From contig NZ_FORF01000002.1 in assembly GCF_900113935.1 (NCBI RefSeq), positions 186,001 through 250,000 of the forward strand: a stretch of 64,000 nucleotides of DNA, written 5' to 3'. Made by a program: the position numbers and the translations under genes. The notes under the pieces were generated by a model. That model ran no database searches. It was not told where the DNA came from and worked only from the letters and a program-made list of their open reading frames with translations. The DNA comes from Aquamicrobium aerolatum DSM 21857 (GTDB lineage: Bacteria > Pseudomonadota > Alphaproteobacteria > Rhizobiales > Rhizobiaceae). Below, piece after piece: positions 28,851-36,781 of the stretch (positions are counted from its first letter, which is position 1; each line of letters starts with the position of its first letter).

Positions 28851-29369
28851 ATGTCACGCATGTTTTTCGTCCTGCCACTGGCCGGAGCAATGATGACGGC
28901 AGGCGTCGCCTATGCTCAGGTGGCTCCGCCCGCTGTACAGGAAACGCCCGCGCCCGCCGCAGTTGGCAACACCTCGGCTGACTGTATCGACGCGAGCGAA
29001 ACCCGGAGCGGCACCACAGAAGAACTGGCAGCGTCGATGGACGACGCCAAGACCGGCGGCAGCGAAGGATCTGGTGAGGTGGCTGCCGCCGATGGAAAGT
29101 CTGCCTCCGAAACACAACCTGTCCAGGGCGCGGATGCCGGAACCGCCCCCGGCGGCGCAGGATCGAGCGGATGGACCGGTGGAACCGGTGGCTCGGATAT
29201 CGGCACCAGCCAGTCAAAAGAACTGCCTACCTCGCCACAACAGGACCATCCAGCTGTCGCCAGCGGCCTTGACCCGATCAGCGGCGAAACCGCTGTCACA
29301 GGGCCTCAGGCTCCTCCGCCACCTCTAGCAGAGGAAAACTCTGCAACGGCTCAGAAGCCCGACTGCTGA
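28851..29369 (+). CDS. Exported low-complexity protein downstream of selD, unknown function
   Basis: The protein has 172 residues from the ATG at 28851, chosen because GGAGG lies 6 bases upstream. It has a signal peptide MSRMFFVLPLAGAMMTAGVA with cleavage near AYAQ. The mature part is low in complexity: Pro-rich flanks (APPAVQETPAPAA and PQAPPPPLAEE) around a Gly/Ser/Thr stretch (SGWTGGTGGSDIGTSQ). It has two cysteines, one early (SADCIDASE) and one as the last residue (QKPDC). No enzyme motif is visible. It follows selD by 68 bases on the same strand. Confidence 0.75.
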   Translation: MSRMFFVLPLAGAMMTAGVAYAQVAPPAVQETPAPAAVGNTSADCIDASETRSGTTEELAASMDDAKTGGSEGSGEVAAADGKSASETQPVQGADAGTAPGGAGSSGWTGGTGGSDIGTSQSKELPTSPQQDHPAVASGLDPISGETAVTGPQAPPPPLAEENSATAQKPDC

Positions 29370-29490
29370 TGGCAGGGATCATCTGCAACGCAAAAATCTT
29401 CAATCGTGCAATCTCGGCCTTCTAGCGGAACCTGCTTGATGTAATATAGGCTGATGCGTGGAAATTCTTCATGGCGATGGAGAACGACAA

Positions 29491-30045
29491 ATGCCTGCTG
29501 AGCTACATTGGTCAAAGCCAAATGGGATGCTGCCCAACAGCCGATTTCCGCTGCTGATACATCGCAACGCAGTACCCGGCGGGGGTGTCGAAGCTGTGAT
29601 GTCGCGCTTCCGCGCCAATGGCTGGTTCAACAATTGGCGCTATCCCGGCGTCTACACTTATCCGCATTTTCACTCGACCACCCATGAATGCCTTGGCGTT
29701 GCCGCCGGGTGGATGGAAGTGGATATGTTCGGCGAGGGTGGCACCCGCATCCGCTTGGAAACCGGCGACATCCTCGTCATCCCGGCTGGCGTATCGCACT
29801 GCATGGTCGCCAACTCCGATGATATCATGATGGTCGGCGGCTACCCGGAGGGGCGGGACTGGGACAATGTTCAGGAAAGATTCCTGTCGGAAGAAATGCG
29901 TCGCGCGGCGGCCAAGCGTATCATGACGCTTCCCATCCCGGCCCGCGATCCTGCGACAGGCCAATCGATGCAGGAATGGATCGATGCGCCATCTTCAGTA
30001 GACGCAGGGCTCAACGAATTCCGCGACGATCTCGATCCGAGTTGA
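29491..30045 (+). CDS. YjlB-like cupin-domain protein
   Basis: The 184-residue single-domain cupin starts at the ATG at 29491, with GGAGAA about 7 bases upstream; an in-frame GTG at 29458 lacks a ribosome site. The metal-site motif is YTYPHFHSTTHECLGVAAG near residues 62-80, with later GDILVIPAGVSHCMVA giving the second cupin motif. Overall it resembles YjlB of Bacillus, whose function is unknown to me. No export signal is seen. Confidence 0.85.
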   Translation: MPAELHWSKPNGMLPNSRFPLLIHRNAVPGGGVEAVMSRFRANGWFNNWRYPGVYTYPHFHSTTHECLGVAAGWMEVDMFGEGGTRIRLETGDILVIPAGVSHCMVANSDDIMMVGGYPEGRDWDNVQERFLSEEMRRAAAKRIMTLPIPARDPATGQSMQEWIDAPSSVDAGLNEFRDDLDPS

Positions 30046-30346
30046 GGAGCATTTTGCTGGGTAAAAGTCGCATAAGGATTGTTATGGAACTTACCTTATA
30101 CCGGACTCTTTTCATGCAGTTCACCCGCCGAATGTGGCGATGAGTTCTGGGCGAACTCAGCATTCGTCATTTATCCTTCCACCTCACTTCCCAACTCGCG
30201 CTGCCGATCCGTGCATCTGGTCAACAACTTGTCGGGCTTGGTGCGTTGCCCGCCAGCGTACCTTGTCATAGACCAACAACGAGGGTTGCAGCTTCGATTG
30301 GTCGCGACCGAGAGACATTTGATGCCCCAGTGCTGGATGTGATCGA
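30046..30346. other. Intergenic region without supported gene
   Basis: These 301 bases separate the cupin gene from the exported repeat protein. A short open frame at 30079-30342 has no ribosome site and no recognisable sequence, so I do not call it. I see no terminator or clear promoter; the composition is less GC-rich than the neighbours. Confidence 0.5.
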
Positions 30347-31729
30347 ATGAGAAGCAAGATTGCGTTGCGCGCGGCCGCACTGTTCACGGCTCTTCTGACC
30401 TCGAGCTTGCCGGGACAGGCCGAAGACACCGGCGCGGACTGCGCGGTGGCAACGGCATCGTGCTTGCTGGAAGACGCCGGACAGGTCGCCGAGACGCTGT
30501 CGAGGGCGGGAGACCGCGACGAGGCCGCCTTTGCCATCGCAACCGCGCTTTCCAGGATGGGCCGGTTTGACGACGCACTGGTGAAAGCAAAGGAAATTTC
30601 GGACACGAGAGTGGCCGCCGATGTGCTCGGCGAGATCGCCATGGGCATGGCCAAGGCCGGCGCCTATGCACGCGCGCACGAGATCGCATTGGATATCCCC
30701 GATGCCCGCGAGGACTGGATCCGGGTGCGCACAGTAGAAGCCGTCGCCGCCGCCACCGCTGCAGGCGGCAATATCGATGCTGCTTTTGATCAGGTCATGG
30801 CCATCGACAACCCTTTCCGGCGGTCGCAGGCACAGGCCGAGATCGCGCTCGCGGTGGCACAAACCGGTAATTTTCGGCTGGCTATCGGCGCTGCCAGTCG
30901 CATCGCCACCGATTATTGGTTCAGCCCCGACCAGCACCAGTTGAAGATCGCCTCCGGTCTGGTGTCTCGCGCCGGCGAATTTGACCAGTTCTGGTTCTAT
31001 GAAGCGCTGGCCCATATCGCCCGTTTGCAAGCGCTGGAGGGCGACGCAGCCAGCGCGCTGCAAACCGCTGCCGCGATCCCCGACATTGCGGGGCGCTCGC
31101 GCGCCATGGCCCGGATCGGTGCCTTGCAGGCGGCAGCAGGCAACATCGAGGCCGCGTTCAACACCGCTTCGCGCATTGAAATGGCCTATGGCGATCTCGA
31201 CGTTCTGATCGCAATCGTCGATTCCAGGGCCCACGCAGGCAATTTCGAAGCGGCTCTGGACCTGGCACAACAAATCGCCGCCGCTTATGCGGATACGGGA
31301 GGACTGGCGGCCGTGGCGCTTCGCCGGGCGGAACATGGCCTGTTTGACGATGCATTGGAAACCATCGCCCTGATCCCCAATCCGGGCAACCGCACGCGGG
31401 CCCTGACAGGGCTTGCCGTTGCAATGGTCGACGCAGGGCGTGCAGACGAGGCGCTACGCGTCACCGCCATGATCTACGACAATGAAGACAGAGGGCTGGC
31501 CGTCCGCGACGTTGCCATTCGGATCGCCGTTCTAGGCGATGTCGGGCGCGCTCTGAGTGTTGCAGATGAGCATGCCCGCCCGCGCGACCGGGGTGACCTT
31601 GCGGTCGCAATAGCAGTGGAACGGGCCAAGGCGGGCGATGTGCACGGCGCTGCAGCAACCGCACGCGCCATTGAGGACGACCTTTTTCGCGCCATCGCGC
31701 TCGCCACCATTGCGCCGTTTGCCGGATAG
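30347..31729 (+). CDS. Exported alpha-helical (TPR-like) repeat protein
   Basis: The 460-residue protein has signal peptide MRSKIALRAAALFTALLTSS, cleaved near GQAE. The rest is about eleven degenerate helical-hairpin repeats of about 33 residues with the pattern A-x-A-x(2)-G-x(2)-x-A-A-x(2)-A, for example IATALSRMGRFDDALVKAKE, MARIGALQAAAGNIEAAFNT and AVALRRAEHGLFDDALETIA. This suggests a periplasmic scaffold. Two early cysteines (DCAVATASCLLE) may form a disulfide. It converges on apbE and lies beside the sulfur-redox cluster; a link to it is only positional. Confidence 0.82.
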   Translation: MRSKIALRAAALFTALLTSSLPGQAEDTGADCAVATASCLLEDAGQVAETLSRAGDRDEAAFAIATALSRMGRFDDALVKAKEISDTRVAADVLGEIAMGMAKAGAYARAHEIALDIPDAREDWIRVRTVEAVAAATAAGGNIDAAFDQVMAIDNPFRRSQAQAEIALAVAQTGNFRLAIGAASRIATDYWFSPDQHQLKIASGLVSRAGEFDQFWFYEALAHIARLQALEGDAASALQTAAAIPDIAGRSRAMARIGALQAAAGNIEAAFNTASRIEMAYGDLDVLIAIVDSRAHAGNFEAALDLAQQIAAAYADTGGLAAVALRRAEHGLFDDALETIALIPNPGNRTRALTGLAVAMVDAGRADEALRVTAMIYDNEDRGLAVRDVAIRIAVLGDVGRALSVADEHARPRDRGDLAVAIAVERAKAGDVHGAAATARAIEDDLFRAIALATIAPFAG

Positions 31730-31757
31730 CCGGTGTTCGGGCCAGTTGCCTTCCGCG

Positions 31758-32717
31758 TCAGACCTCGTGCACCGAACCATCGGCGCGCCAAAGGATAGCG
31801 CGGCTGCCCTTGTAGTGCTTCAAAAGACCGGGCGCGGCCGCTTCCCCGGCAACGCTGATCGCGGTCGATAGCGCATCGGCCCAGACCGCACGTGGTGCGA
31901 TCACCGCGACCTGACGCAGACCATCCGGGCTGGTCCCCGTGGTCGGGTCGAGAATATGGTTGCCTCCCGACGCGTCGAGGCTCAGACCATAACCGCCCGA
32001 GACTGCGAGCGCCGCACTGGAAAGCGGTAGGTTGCGCGCAATTGTTGCCGGTGCGAACGGGTCGACAAGGCCGACGCTGAACGGCGTCCCGTTCGGCCCC
32101 GAACCGAGCGCGCGGGTCTCGCCGAGCTCGATCATCGCCTGCTCGAACCCGTCATTGGCCAGCAGATCGGTAATCCGGTCAGTGATATATCCTTGCGCAA
32201 TGCCGTTCAGGCTTGCCGCCATGCCCGGTCGGCTGAAGCCGATCGCGCGCGTTCCGACATCCAATGCAGCGAAGTCGACAAGGCCCAATGCCTGCTCCAG
32301 GTCAGCTACGCTGCCACCGCCCTGCGCCGTCAGCCGCCACAGTGGCTGGATCGTCGGGTCAAAAGCGCCGCCGCTGATCCCGGCGATGCGCAGGCTCTCG
32401 TCAAACACTTGTACGAGATCGTCCGACGGCCACGCGATCTCGCCCTCGCGGTTGAGCCGCACCAGTTCACTGTCGTCGCGGTAGAGACTGAAGATGCGGT
32501 CAAGCCTGTCAATTTCCACAAGCATCCGTGCGATGGTGCGTTCGGCAACGCGGCGGTTCGGATGCCACAGCGTCATGGCCGACAGCGCGCCCAGCACCTC
32601 GCCCTGCCACTGCACCGGTGCCGGCGCGTCGCGCATCGAACGCAAGCCGACGACCCCTGCCCCCAGCGCGGCTCCAGCGCCAAGAATGCGCAAAGCATGA
32701 CGCCGCGTTATCCTCAT
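31758..32717 (-). CDS. apbE: FAD:protein FMN transferase (ApbE family)
   Basis: The 319-residue flavinylation enzyme has a twin-arginine-like N-terminus (MRITRRHALRILGAGAALGA). It attaches FMN through phosphoester to Thr or Ser of periplasmic flavoproteins. Visible landmarks are MTLWHPNRRVAERTI, DRIFSLYRDDSELVRLNREG, LNGIAQGYITDRI near residue 170, and NHILDPTTGTSPDGLRQV. Its ATG overlaps the stop of the NosR-like gene (ATGA), so the natural substrate is very likely Thr152 of that protein. Confidence 0.92.
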   Translation of the reverse strand: MRITRRHALRILGAGAALGAGVVGLRSMRDAPAPVQWQGEVLGALSAMTLWHPNRRVAERTIARMLVEIDRLDRIFSLYRDDSELVRLNREGEIAWPSDDLVQVFDESLRIAGISGGAFDPTIQPLWRLTAQGGGSVADLEQALGLVDFAALDVGTRAIGFSRPGMAASLNGIAQGYITDRITDLLANDGFEQAMIELGETRALGSGPNGTPFSVGLVDPFAPATIARNLPLSSAALAVSGGYGLSLDASGGNHILDPTTGTSPDGLRQVAVIAPRAVWADALSTAISVAGEAAAPGLLKHYKGSRAILWRADGSVHEV

Positions 32718-34807
32718 GGCGCCGCCTTTGCGGTCACCACCGCCGGGCGCACCGGAGCCGGACCCTTTTTCGCGCGCTCGAGCTGCTTGCGCATCTTGGC
32801 CAGCGGCGGGCAGCGGCGGTCGTCATAATATTCAACCTGGCAATCGAGACACTGGAAGCACTCGGCCATGATGATTTTTCCCGACGACTCGATGGCGCGG
32901 ACCGGGCAGGAACGTTCGCACAGATGGCAGGGATTGCCGCATTCAGGACGGCGCTTCAGCATGTCGATCAGATGCAGCCGGTCGAGGATAGCAAGGGTAG
33001 CGCCCAGCGGGCACAGGAAGCGGCAGAATGCGCGCTCGGTGAACAGCCCGATGGCCAGCAGCAGCATCGCGTAGAGAACATAGGGCAATCCGCGTACGAA
33101 CATAGCCGTGATCGCGGTCTTGAACGGCTCGATCTCCTGGGCGACGGCAGCGGCATCCGGTGCGGTGAAAACCAGCACGAGAATCAGACTCAGCGAGGCG
33201 TATTTGCCCAGCCACATGTGACGCTGCAGCCGCTCTGGCGGGTTCCATTGCGGCAGGCGCAACGCGCGGCCAACACGGGCAAGCAGTTCCTGCAACGCGC
33301 CAAAGGGGCACAGCCAGCCGCAAAACACACCGCGTCCCAACAGGATCAGAGAGATCGCGGTATAGACGGAGAGGATCACGATCAGCGGCTCGGCCAGATA
33401 GAAGCCCAGCCCTAGATTCGAAAATGGCGCTTTGATGTAGTTGATCACGTGGACGATCGACAACTGGGCGCTGGCGATCCAGCCGATCCAGACCAGGGTG
33501 AACAGCAAGAACCCGTCGCGCACCCAGCGGTGCAGTTTGCGACGACGGGAGAGCGCCCCTTGGAAGAACAGAATGCCCGTCAGCGTCAAGAGCGCGAGAC
33601 AGAGAATAGCGATCTCGGTTTTGCTCTCGATCCAAGGCTCCGCCCAGACATAGGACAGGTCCGGCGGTGGCATGAGGATCAGTTGATGCGGCAGAGAATA
33701 ATCGAGGTCGGCGAGCACAAATTGCTTCAGGCTACCGTCGGGAAGCCGCGCCGACGCATGGATTTGCGCACTCCAGGGCTGCATCGGATCAAACTGCGCG
33801 TCGCTGGGAAGCAGCAACAGATCGGCAATGCGCCCGCGCGAAAAGATCACGTCCGGCTTGTGAAAGCGCCAGGTCTGCCCGCCTTGCGCAACGCTGATCC
33901 GTTCAAGCAACAACCCCGCCGACAGATTGTTAAACCGCGCACCGCGATGGTCGAACAGACCGCCAAGCGAGCCGGCATAGATGGCCATGGTTCCATCCGG
34001 GGTGCCGTTCACCAGCTGGTCGAAGGTCTCGCCGGCGACGCCGTTGCGCCCGATCTTCGGCGGATTGGCATAGCCGAAAACGATATCGGCATAGAGATCG
34101 GCAGGTCCGCCAACGGTCGGAATTTCGGGCAGGTAGTCGCCAAGGCCGGCCCGTTCCATAGCGACTGCCAGATCGGCATTGGTAATGCGCGCCCGCGCCA
34201 GTGCGCCCATCGCGGCCAGTTCTTCCGCACTCATCGGCTTGAAATTGACCGTATCAATGGTGGGCTCGGTGACGACCACGAGTTCGGTGCGGAACCCAAG
34301 CACCATTCCCGCGCTTTCCAGCACTGCATTGCGCATGGCGCGGGCCGAGATCGTCGCGCCGGCGACAAAACTGGGGTCGATCCCGCCAGCAGCACCCAGC
34401 CGACCCTCCAGCCCAGACAAAGCATCGAGAAACGTCACTAGTTGGCCCGTGCGCCGGTCATCGTTCAGGAGATAAGGCTCGCGGTGAAACAGAACGACAG
34501 CGCCGGTAATGCGACCATCGAGCCCAACCCCGGCCACCACATCAAAAGGCGTGCTGGAATAGCCCGGCGCTCGCAACACATCGAGGGTGGAAAAGATATA
34601 GCCGGCCATCTCCTCGTTTCGGAAGGCAGCCGCCGCGGTCGGGCCTTCGTCCTCGACCATTTCAACGCGGGTGATGCCTGGAAAAACGGCTTTAATGACT
34701 TCAGTCGTCAGTCGATCCAGCAATGGACCGCCTGAACCATCGGACTGTGCATATGCGAGGAAAGGAAGCGACAGCCACAGCGTCACCGCCAACAACACAA
34801 GCCGCAT
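32714..34807 (-). CDS. NosR/NirI-like membrane flavo-iron-sulfur protein
   Basis: The protein has 697 residues from the ATG at 34807 (MRLVLLAVTLWLSLPFLAYA, a signal peptide). Domain order is a periplasmic FMN-binding domain with flavinylation motif AGATISA (Thr152 predicted), a beta-rich periplasmic region to about residue 380, then about five or six membrane helices with FCGWLCPFGA and FCRFLCPLGA cysteine motifs. The C-terminal double [4Fe-4S] region is CHLCERSCPVRAI and CFQCLDCQVEYYDDRRC. NosR passes electrons to N2O reductase, but no nos gene lies here; the gene sits with apbE, a SoxYZ fusion and a pentapeptide protein. I infer quinone-linked electron transfer for the sulfur system. Confidence 0.88.
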   Translation of the reverse strand: MRLVLLAVTLWLSLPFLAYAQSDGSGGPLLDRLTTEVIKAVFPGITRVEMVEDEGPTAAAAFRNEEMAGYIFSTLDVLRAPGYSSTPFDVVAGVGLDGRITGAVVLFHREPYLLNDDRRTGQLVTFLDALSGLEGRLGAAGGIDPSFVAGATISARAMRNAVLESAGMVLGFRTELVVVTEPTIDTVNFKPMSAEELAAMGALARARITNADLAVAMERAGLGDYLPEIPTVGGPADLYADIVFGYANPPKIGRNGVAGETFDQLVNGTPDGTMAIYAGSLGGLFDHRGARFNNLSAGLLLERISVAQGGQTWRFHKPDVIFSRGRIADLLLLPSDAQFDPMQPWSAQIHASARLPDGSLKQFVLADLDYSLPHQLILMPPPDLSYVWAEPWIESKTEIAILCLALLTLTGILFFQGALSRRRKLHRWVRDGFLLFTLVWIGWIASAQLSIVHVINYIKAPFSNLGLGFYLAEPLIVILSVYTAISLILLGRGVFCGWLCPFGALQELLARVGRALRLPQWNPPERLQRHMWLGKYASLSLILVLVFTAPDAAAVAQEIEPFKTAITAMFVRGLPYVLYAMLLLAIGLFTERAFCRFLCPLGATLAILDRLHLIDMLKRRPECGNPCHLCERSCPVRAIESSGKIIMAECFQCLDCQVEYYDDRRCPPLAKMRKQLERAKKGPAPVRPAVVTAKAAP

Positions 34808-34850
34808 AGTGCCTGCCATCATGGCGTGAAAGCCACGCCAACCATGCCGC

Positions 34851-35471
34851 TCAACACTGCGCATCGTCGAACACCTGGCGATCTGGCATTGTGGCCCGGC
34901 AAAGAACGGCTCCGTCCAGTTTCGTGCCATCCATCCCGGCATCGGACAAATCCGCGCCGTCAAGGCTCGCATTTGCAAGGTCGCTGCCGGTCAGGTTCGC
35001 ACTTGTGAGATCGGCGCGGAAAAGGTTGGCACCGCCAAGGTCGGCCTGCGTCAGGTTTGCCCCCGCCAGAATCGCTCCGGTCAGGTTTGCCCCGGTCAGC
35101 CGAGCTCCCGTCAGATCCACCCCGCTCAGATCGGCATAGAACAGATTGCTACCGCGCAGATCCGATCCTGCAAGCTGAGCTCCGGACAATTGCGCGCCGA
35201 TCAGGATCGTGTGGTCCAGTCTTGCCTTGCTCAGGTTCGCCCGCGACAAATCTGCGGCTCGCAGATCGGACCATGCCAGATAACTGCCCGACAGGTCACA
35301 ACCCGGACAGGAATTGGATCTGCGCAACTGGTTAAGATCGCCGCTATCCCAGGCCAGAGCGGGGCCGGCAGCGATCACAGAGGCGAATATTGCGCCAGCA
35401 AGAGCCTTGACCCAAGAGAACGCCGAAGGATGGCTCCCCCCGCCCCTTAAGGGCGCCGCGGCTTGACTCAT
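34851..35471 (-). CDS. Exported pentapeptide-repeat protein
   Basis: The 206-residue protein starts at the ATG at 35471, with GGGAGG about 6 bases upstream. A hydrophobic segment (VKALAGAIFASVIAAGPALA) ends in a likely cleavage site near residue 40. After LNQLRRSNSCPGCDLSGSYL come about 25 tandem A(D/N)LxG pentapeptides forming a right-handed beta-helix. Three cysteine positions, SCPGC and a final DDAQC, could form disulfides in the periplasm. It lies 15 bases after the SoxYZ fusion and 43 before the NosR-like gene. A scaffold role for the carrier or membrane protein is inference. Confidence 0.87.
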   Translation of the reverse strand: MSQAAAPLRGGGSHPSAFSWVKALAGAIFASVIAAGPALAWDSGDLNQLRRSNSCPGCDLSGSYLAWSDLRAADLSRANLSKARLDHTILIGAQLSGAQLAGSDLRGSNLFYADLSGVDLTGARLTGANLTGAILAGANLTQADLGGANLFRADLTSANLTGSDLANASLDGADLSDAGMDGTKLDGAVLCRATMPDRQVFDDAQC

Positions 35472-35486
35472 CACCGGCCTCCCTGA

Positions 35487-36293
35487 CTAGCCAACGACAA
35501 GCTCGGAGTCTGCGGAATAAACCTCGCCGGAAGTGTCGACCCATTCAAACCGCAGCTCGGAACTTTTCTCCCCGCGCAGCTTGAATGCGAAATAGGGATT
35601 CGCTGCTACGGCCGGCTCGAGCTGAACCGAGAAAGCTGTCTCTCCGTTGACCATGCAGCGGAACGTCTCGGCGATCCGAACCGGGATCAGCAGACCGTGG
35701 ACATCGTGCCGGAAACCGGTTTCCATCGGGTGTCCTATGATGGTGCGGATTTCAGCGGCCGCTCCCGGCGCAACGCTTTCCGGCACCGAGACGCGGATAT
35801 TCGGCTTCCAGCCCGGCGGAAACTGGTCATAGGCGATCGGCTCTTCGCAGGCGCCATAGGTCACATCCACCTTGCGCACGGCACGAAAGATCATCCCGCT
35901 GGCCATCCGCACCATGATGATGATGTCCTGATAGGAATCGATGCGGATGCGGGTCGAAAAGCTCGCCTCAGCGCAAGCTGGCGTGAAGGAAACGCGACAG
36001 ACACGCGGCCGGGGATTGCGCGCGGCATAGACCGCGACGAGTTCAGGATAATCCTGCCCCTCCATCGTGGCGGGGATTATAACCGTCAAAGGTACTGATT
36101 TTCCCGAGTCCGAGAATTCCGGCAGCTCAGTCCGAATCCCGCCATCAGATAGTGCTGCGAGATCGGGAACCTGCCCAAAATCCTCGGCGATTGCCGCGCG
36201 CACCTGATCTTCGGTTGCCAGAGCGGGGCTGGCCGCAGCCAGCGCGGCAAGTGAAATCGCGCCGAGGCACAATGAGCGCCGCGTAAGGATCAT
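35487..36293 (-). CDS. SoxY-SoxZ fusion sulfur-carrier protein
   Basis: The 268-residue protein has signal peptide MILTRRSLCLGAISLAALAA, cleaved near ALAT (residue 27). A SoxY domain (about 30-150) ends in VDVTYGACEEP, placing Cys149 where SoxY normally has its C-terminal GGCGG swinging arm. A SoxZ domain (about 162-268) follows with KPNIRVSVPESVAPG, IIGHPMETGFRHD and AFKLRGEKSSELRFEW. SoxYZ carries sulfur intermediates on the arm cysteine. Such fusions are known near quinoprotein dehydrogenases; here the company is a NosR-like protein, FccB and SoxXA. The usual glycine-rich arm is not at a free C-terminus. The start at 36293 is preferred over 36341 because it gives a clean signal peptide. 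Confidence 0.9.
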   Translation of the reverse strand: MILTRRSLCLGAISLAALAAASPALATEDQVRAAIAEDFGQVPDLAALSDGGIRTELPEFSDSGKSVPLTVIIPATMEGQDYPELVAVYAARNPRPRVCRVSFTPACAEASFSTRIRIDSYQDIIIMVRMASGMIFRAVRKVDVTYGACEEPIAYDQFPPGWKPNIRVSVPESVAPGAAAEIRTIIGHPMETGFRHDVHGLLIPVRIAETFRCMVNGETAFSVQLEPAVAANPYFAFKLRGEKSSELRFEWVDTSGEVYSADSELVVG

Positions 36294-36481
36294 GCGTTCA
36301 AGTCCCGTCAGTGCGGGCAGCCTGCCCACGGTAAATGCCACGAAATTGCGTAGCCAGTCCTGGGTGAATATAGCTGCCCGGCGTATTGCTTCGATAAATA
36401 TCAGTGATTTGTATTTCCAATACCACTCTGTGCGACCTTACAGCGGATACGGTGCAAGAAACCTAAGACTAACGGGCCTAC

Positions 36482-36781
36482 GTGTACAGGATACTGACGA
36501 TATTCGGTCTCGCCTGCATGGCTGTCCCAGCCCATGCCGGATCCTCGCCTGAGGAAATCATCTACATTTCATGCCGGGCCTGCCATGCCGGCCCGGGCAG
36601 CGACACGACGATCCCGGCGATAGCCGGTCGTCCATCAGCGGAGCTCTCCGCTGCCCTCTCCCATATCGCGCAGGATTCCCACGACACCGTCATCATGCAC
36701 AGGTTCACTACTGGGCTCACGGCGGATGAGTTGACCGCGCTGGCCCATTACATCTCTGGTCTTGAAGGAGATGGACAGTGA
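36482..36781 (+). CDS. Small monoheme c-type cytochrome (FccA/SoxE-like partner of FccB)
   Basis: The 99-residue periplasmic cytochrome starts at a GTG at 36482. Its signal peptide is MYRILTIFGLACMAVPAHAG (first residue from GTG). The heme motif is CRACH at residues 31-35, and a likely axial Met is in VIMHRF near residue 72. It overlaps the FccB gene by 4 bases (GTGA). In flavocytochrome c sulfide dehydrogenases the heme subunit is encoded directly before the flavoprotein, as here. Only one heme is present, whereas some FccA proteins have two. Confidence 0.87.
   Translation: MYRILTIFGLACMAVPAHAGSSPEEIIYISCRACHAGPGSDTTIPAIAGRPSAELSAALSHIAQDSHDTVIMHRFTTGLTADELTALAHYISGLEGDGQ

Noticed and set aside
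30079-30342. Possible 87-residue gene after the cupin gene
   Set aside because: No ribosome site, no similarity I recognise, and an odd amino-acid mix.
32714-34807. Denitrification nosR
   Set aside because: No nosZ or other nos genes are in the window and the neighbours are sulfur-redox genes.
36394-36414. ArsR/SoxR-like AT-rich imperfect repeat between the divergent sulfur operons
   Set aside because: The arms match only partly (ATAAAT against ATTTGTAT) and no ArsR-family gene is in the window.
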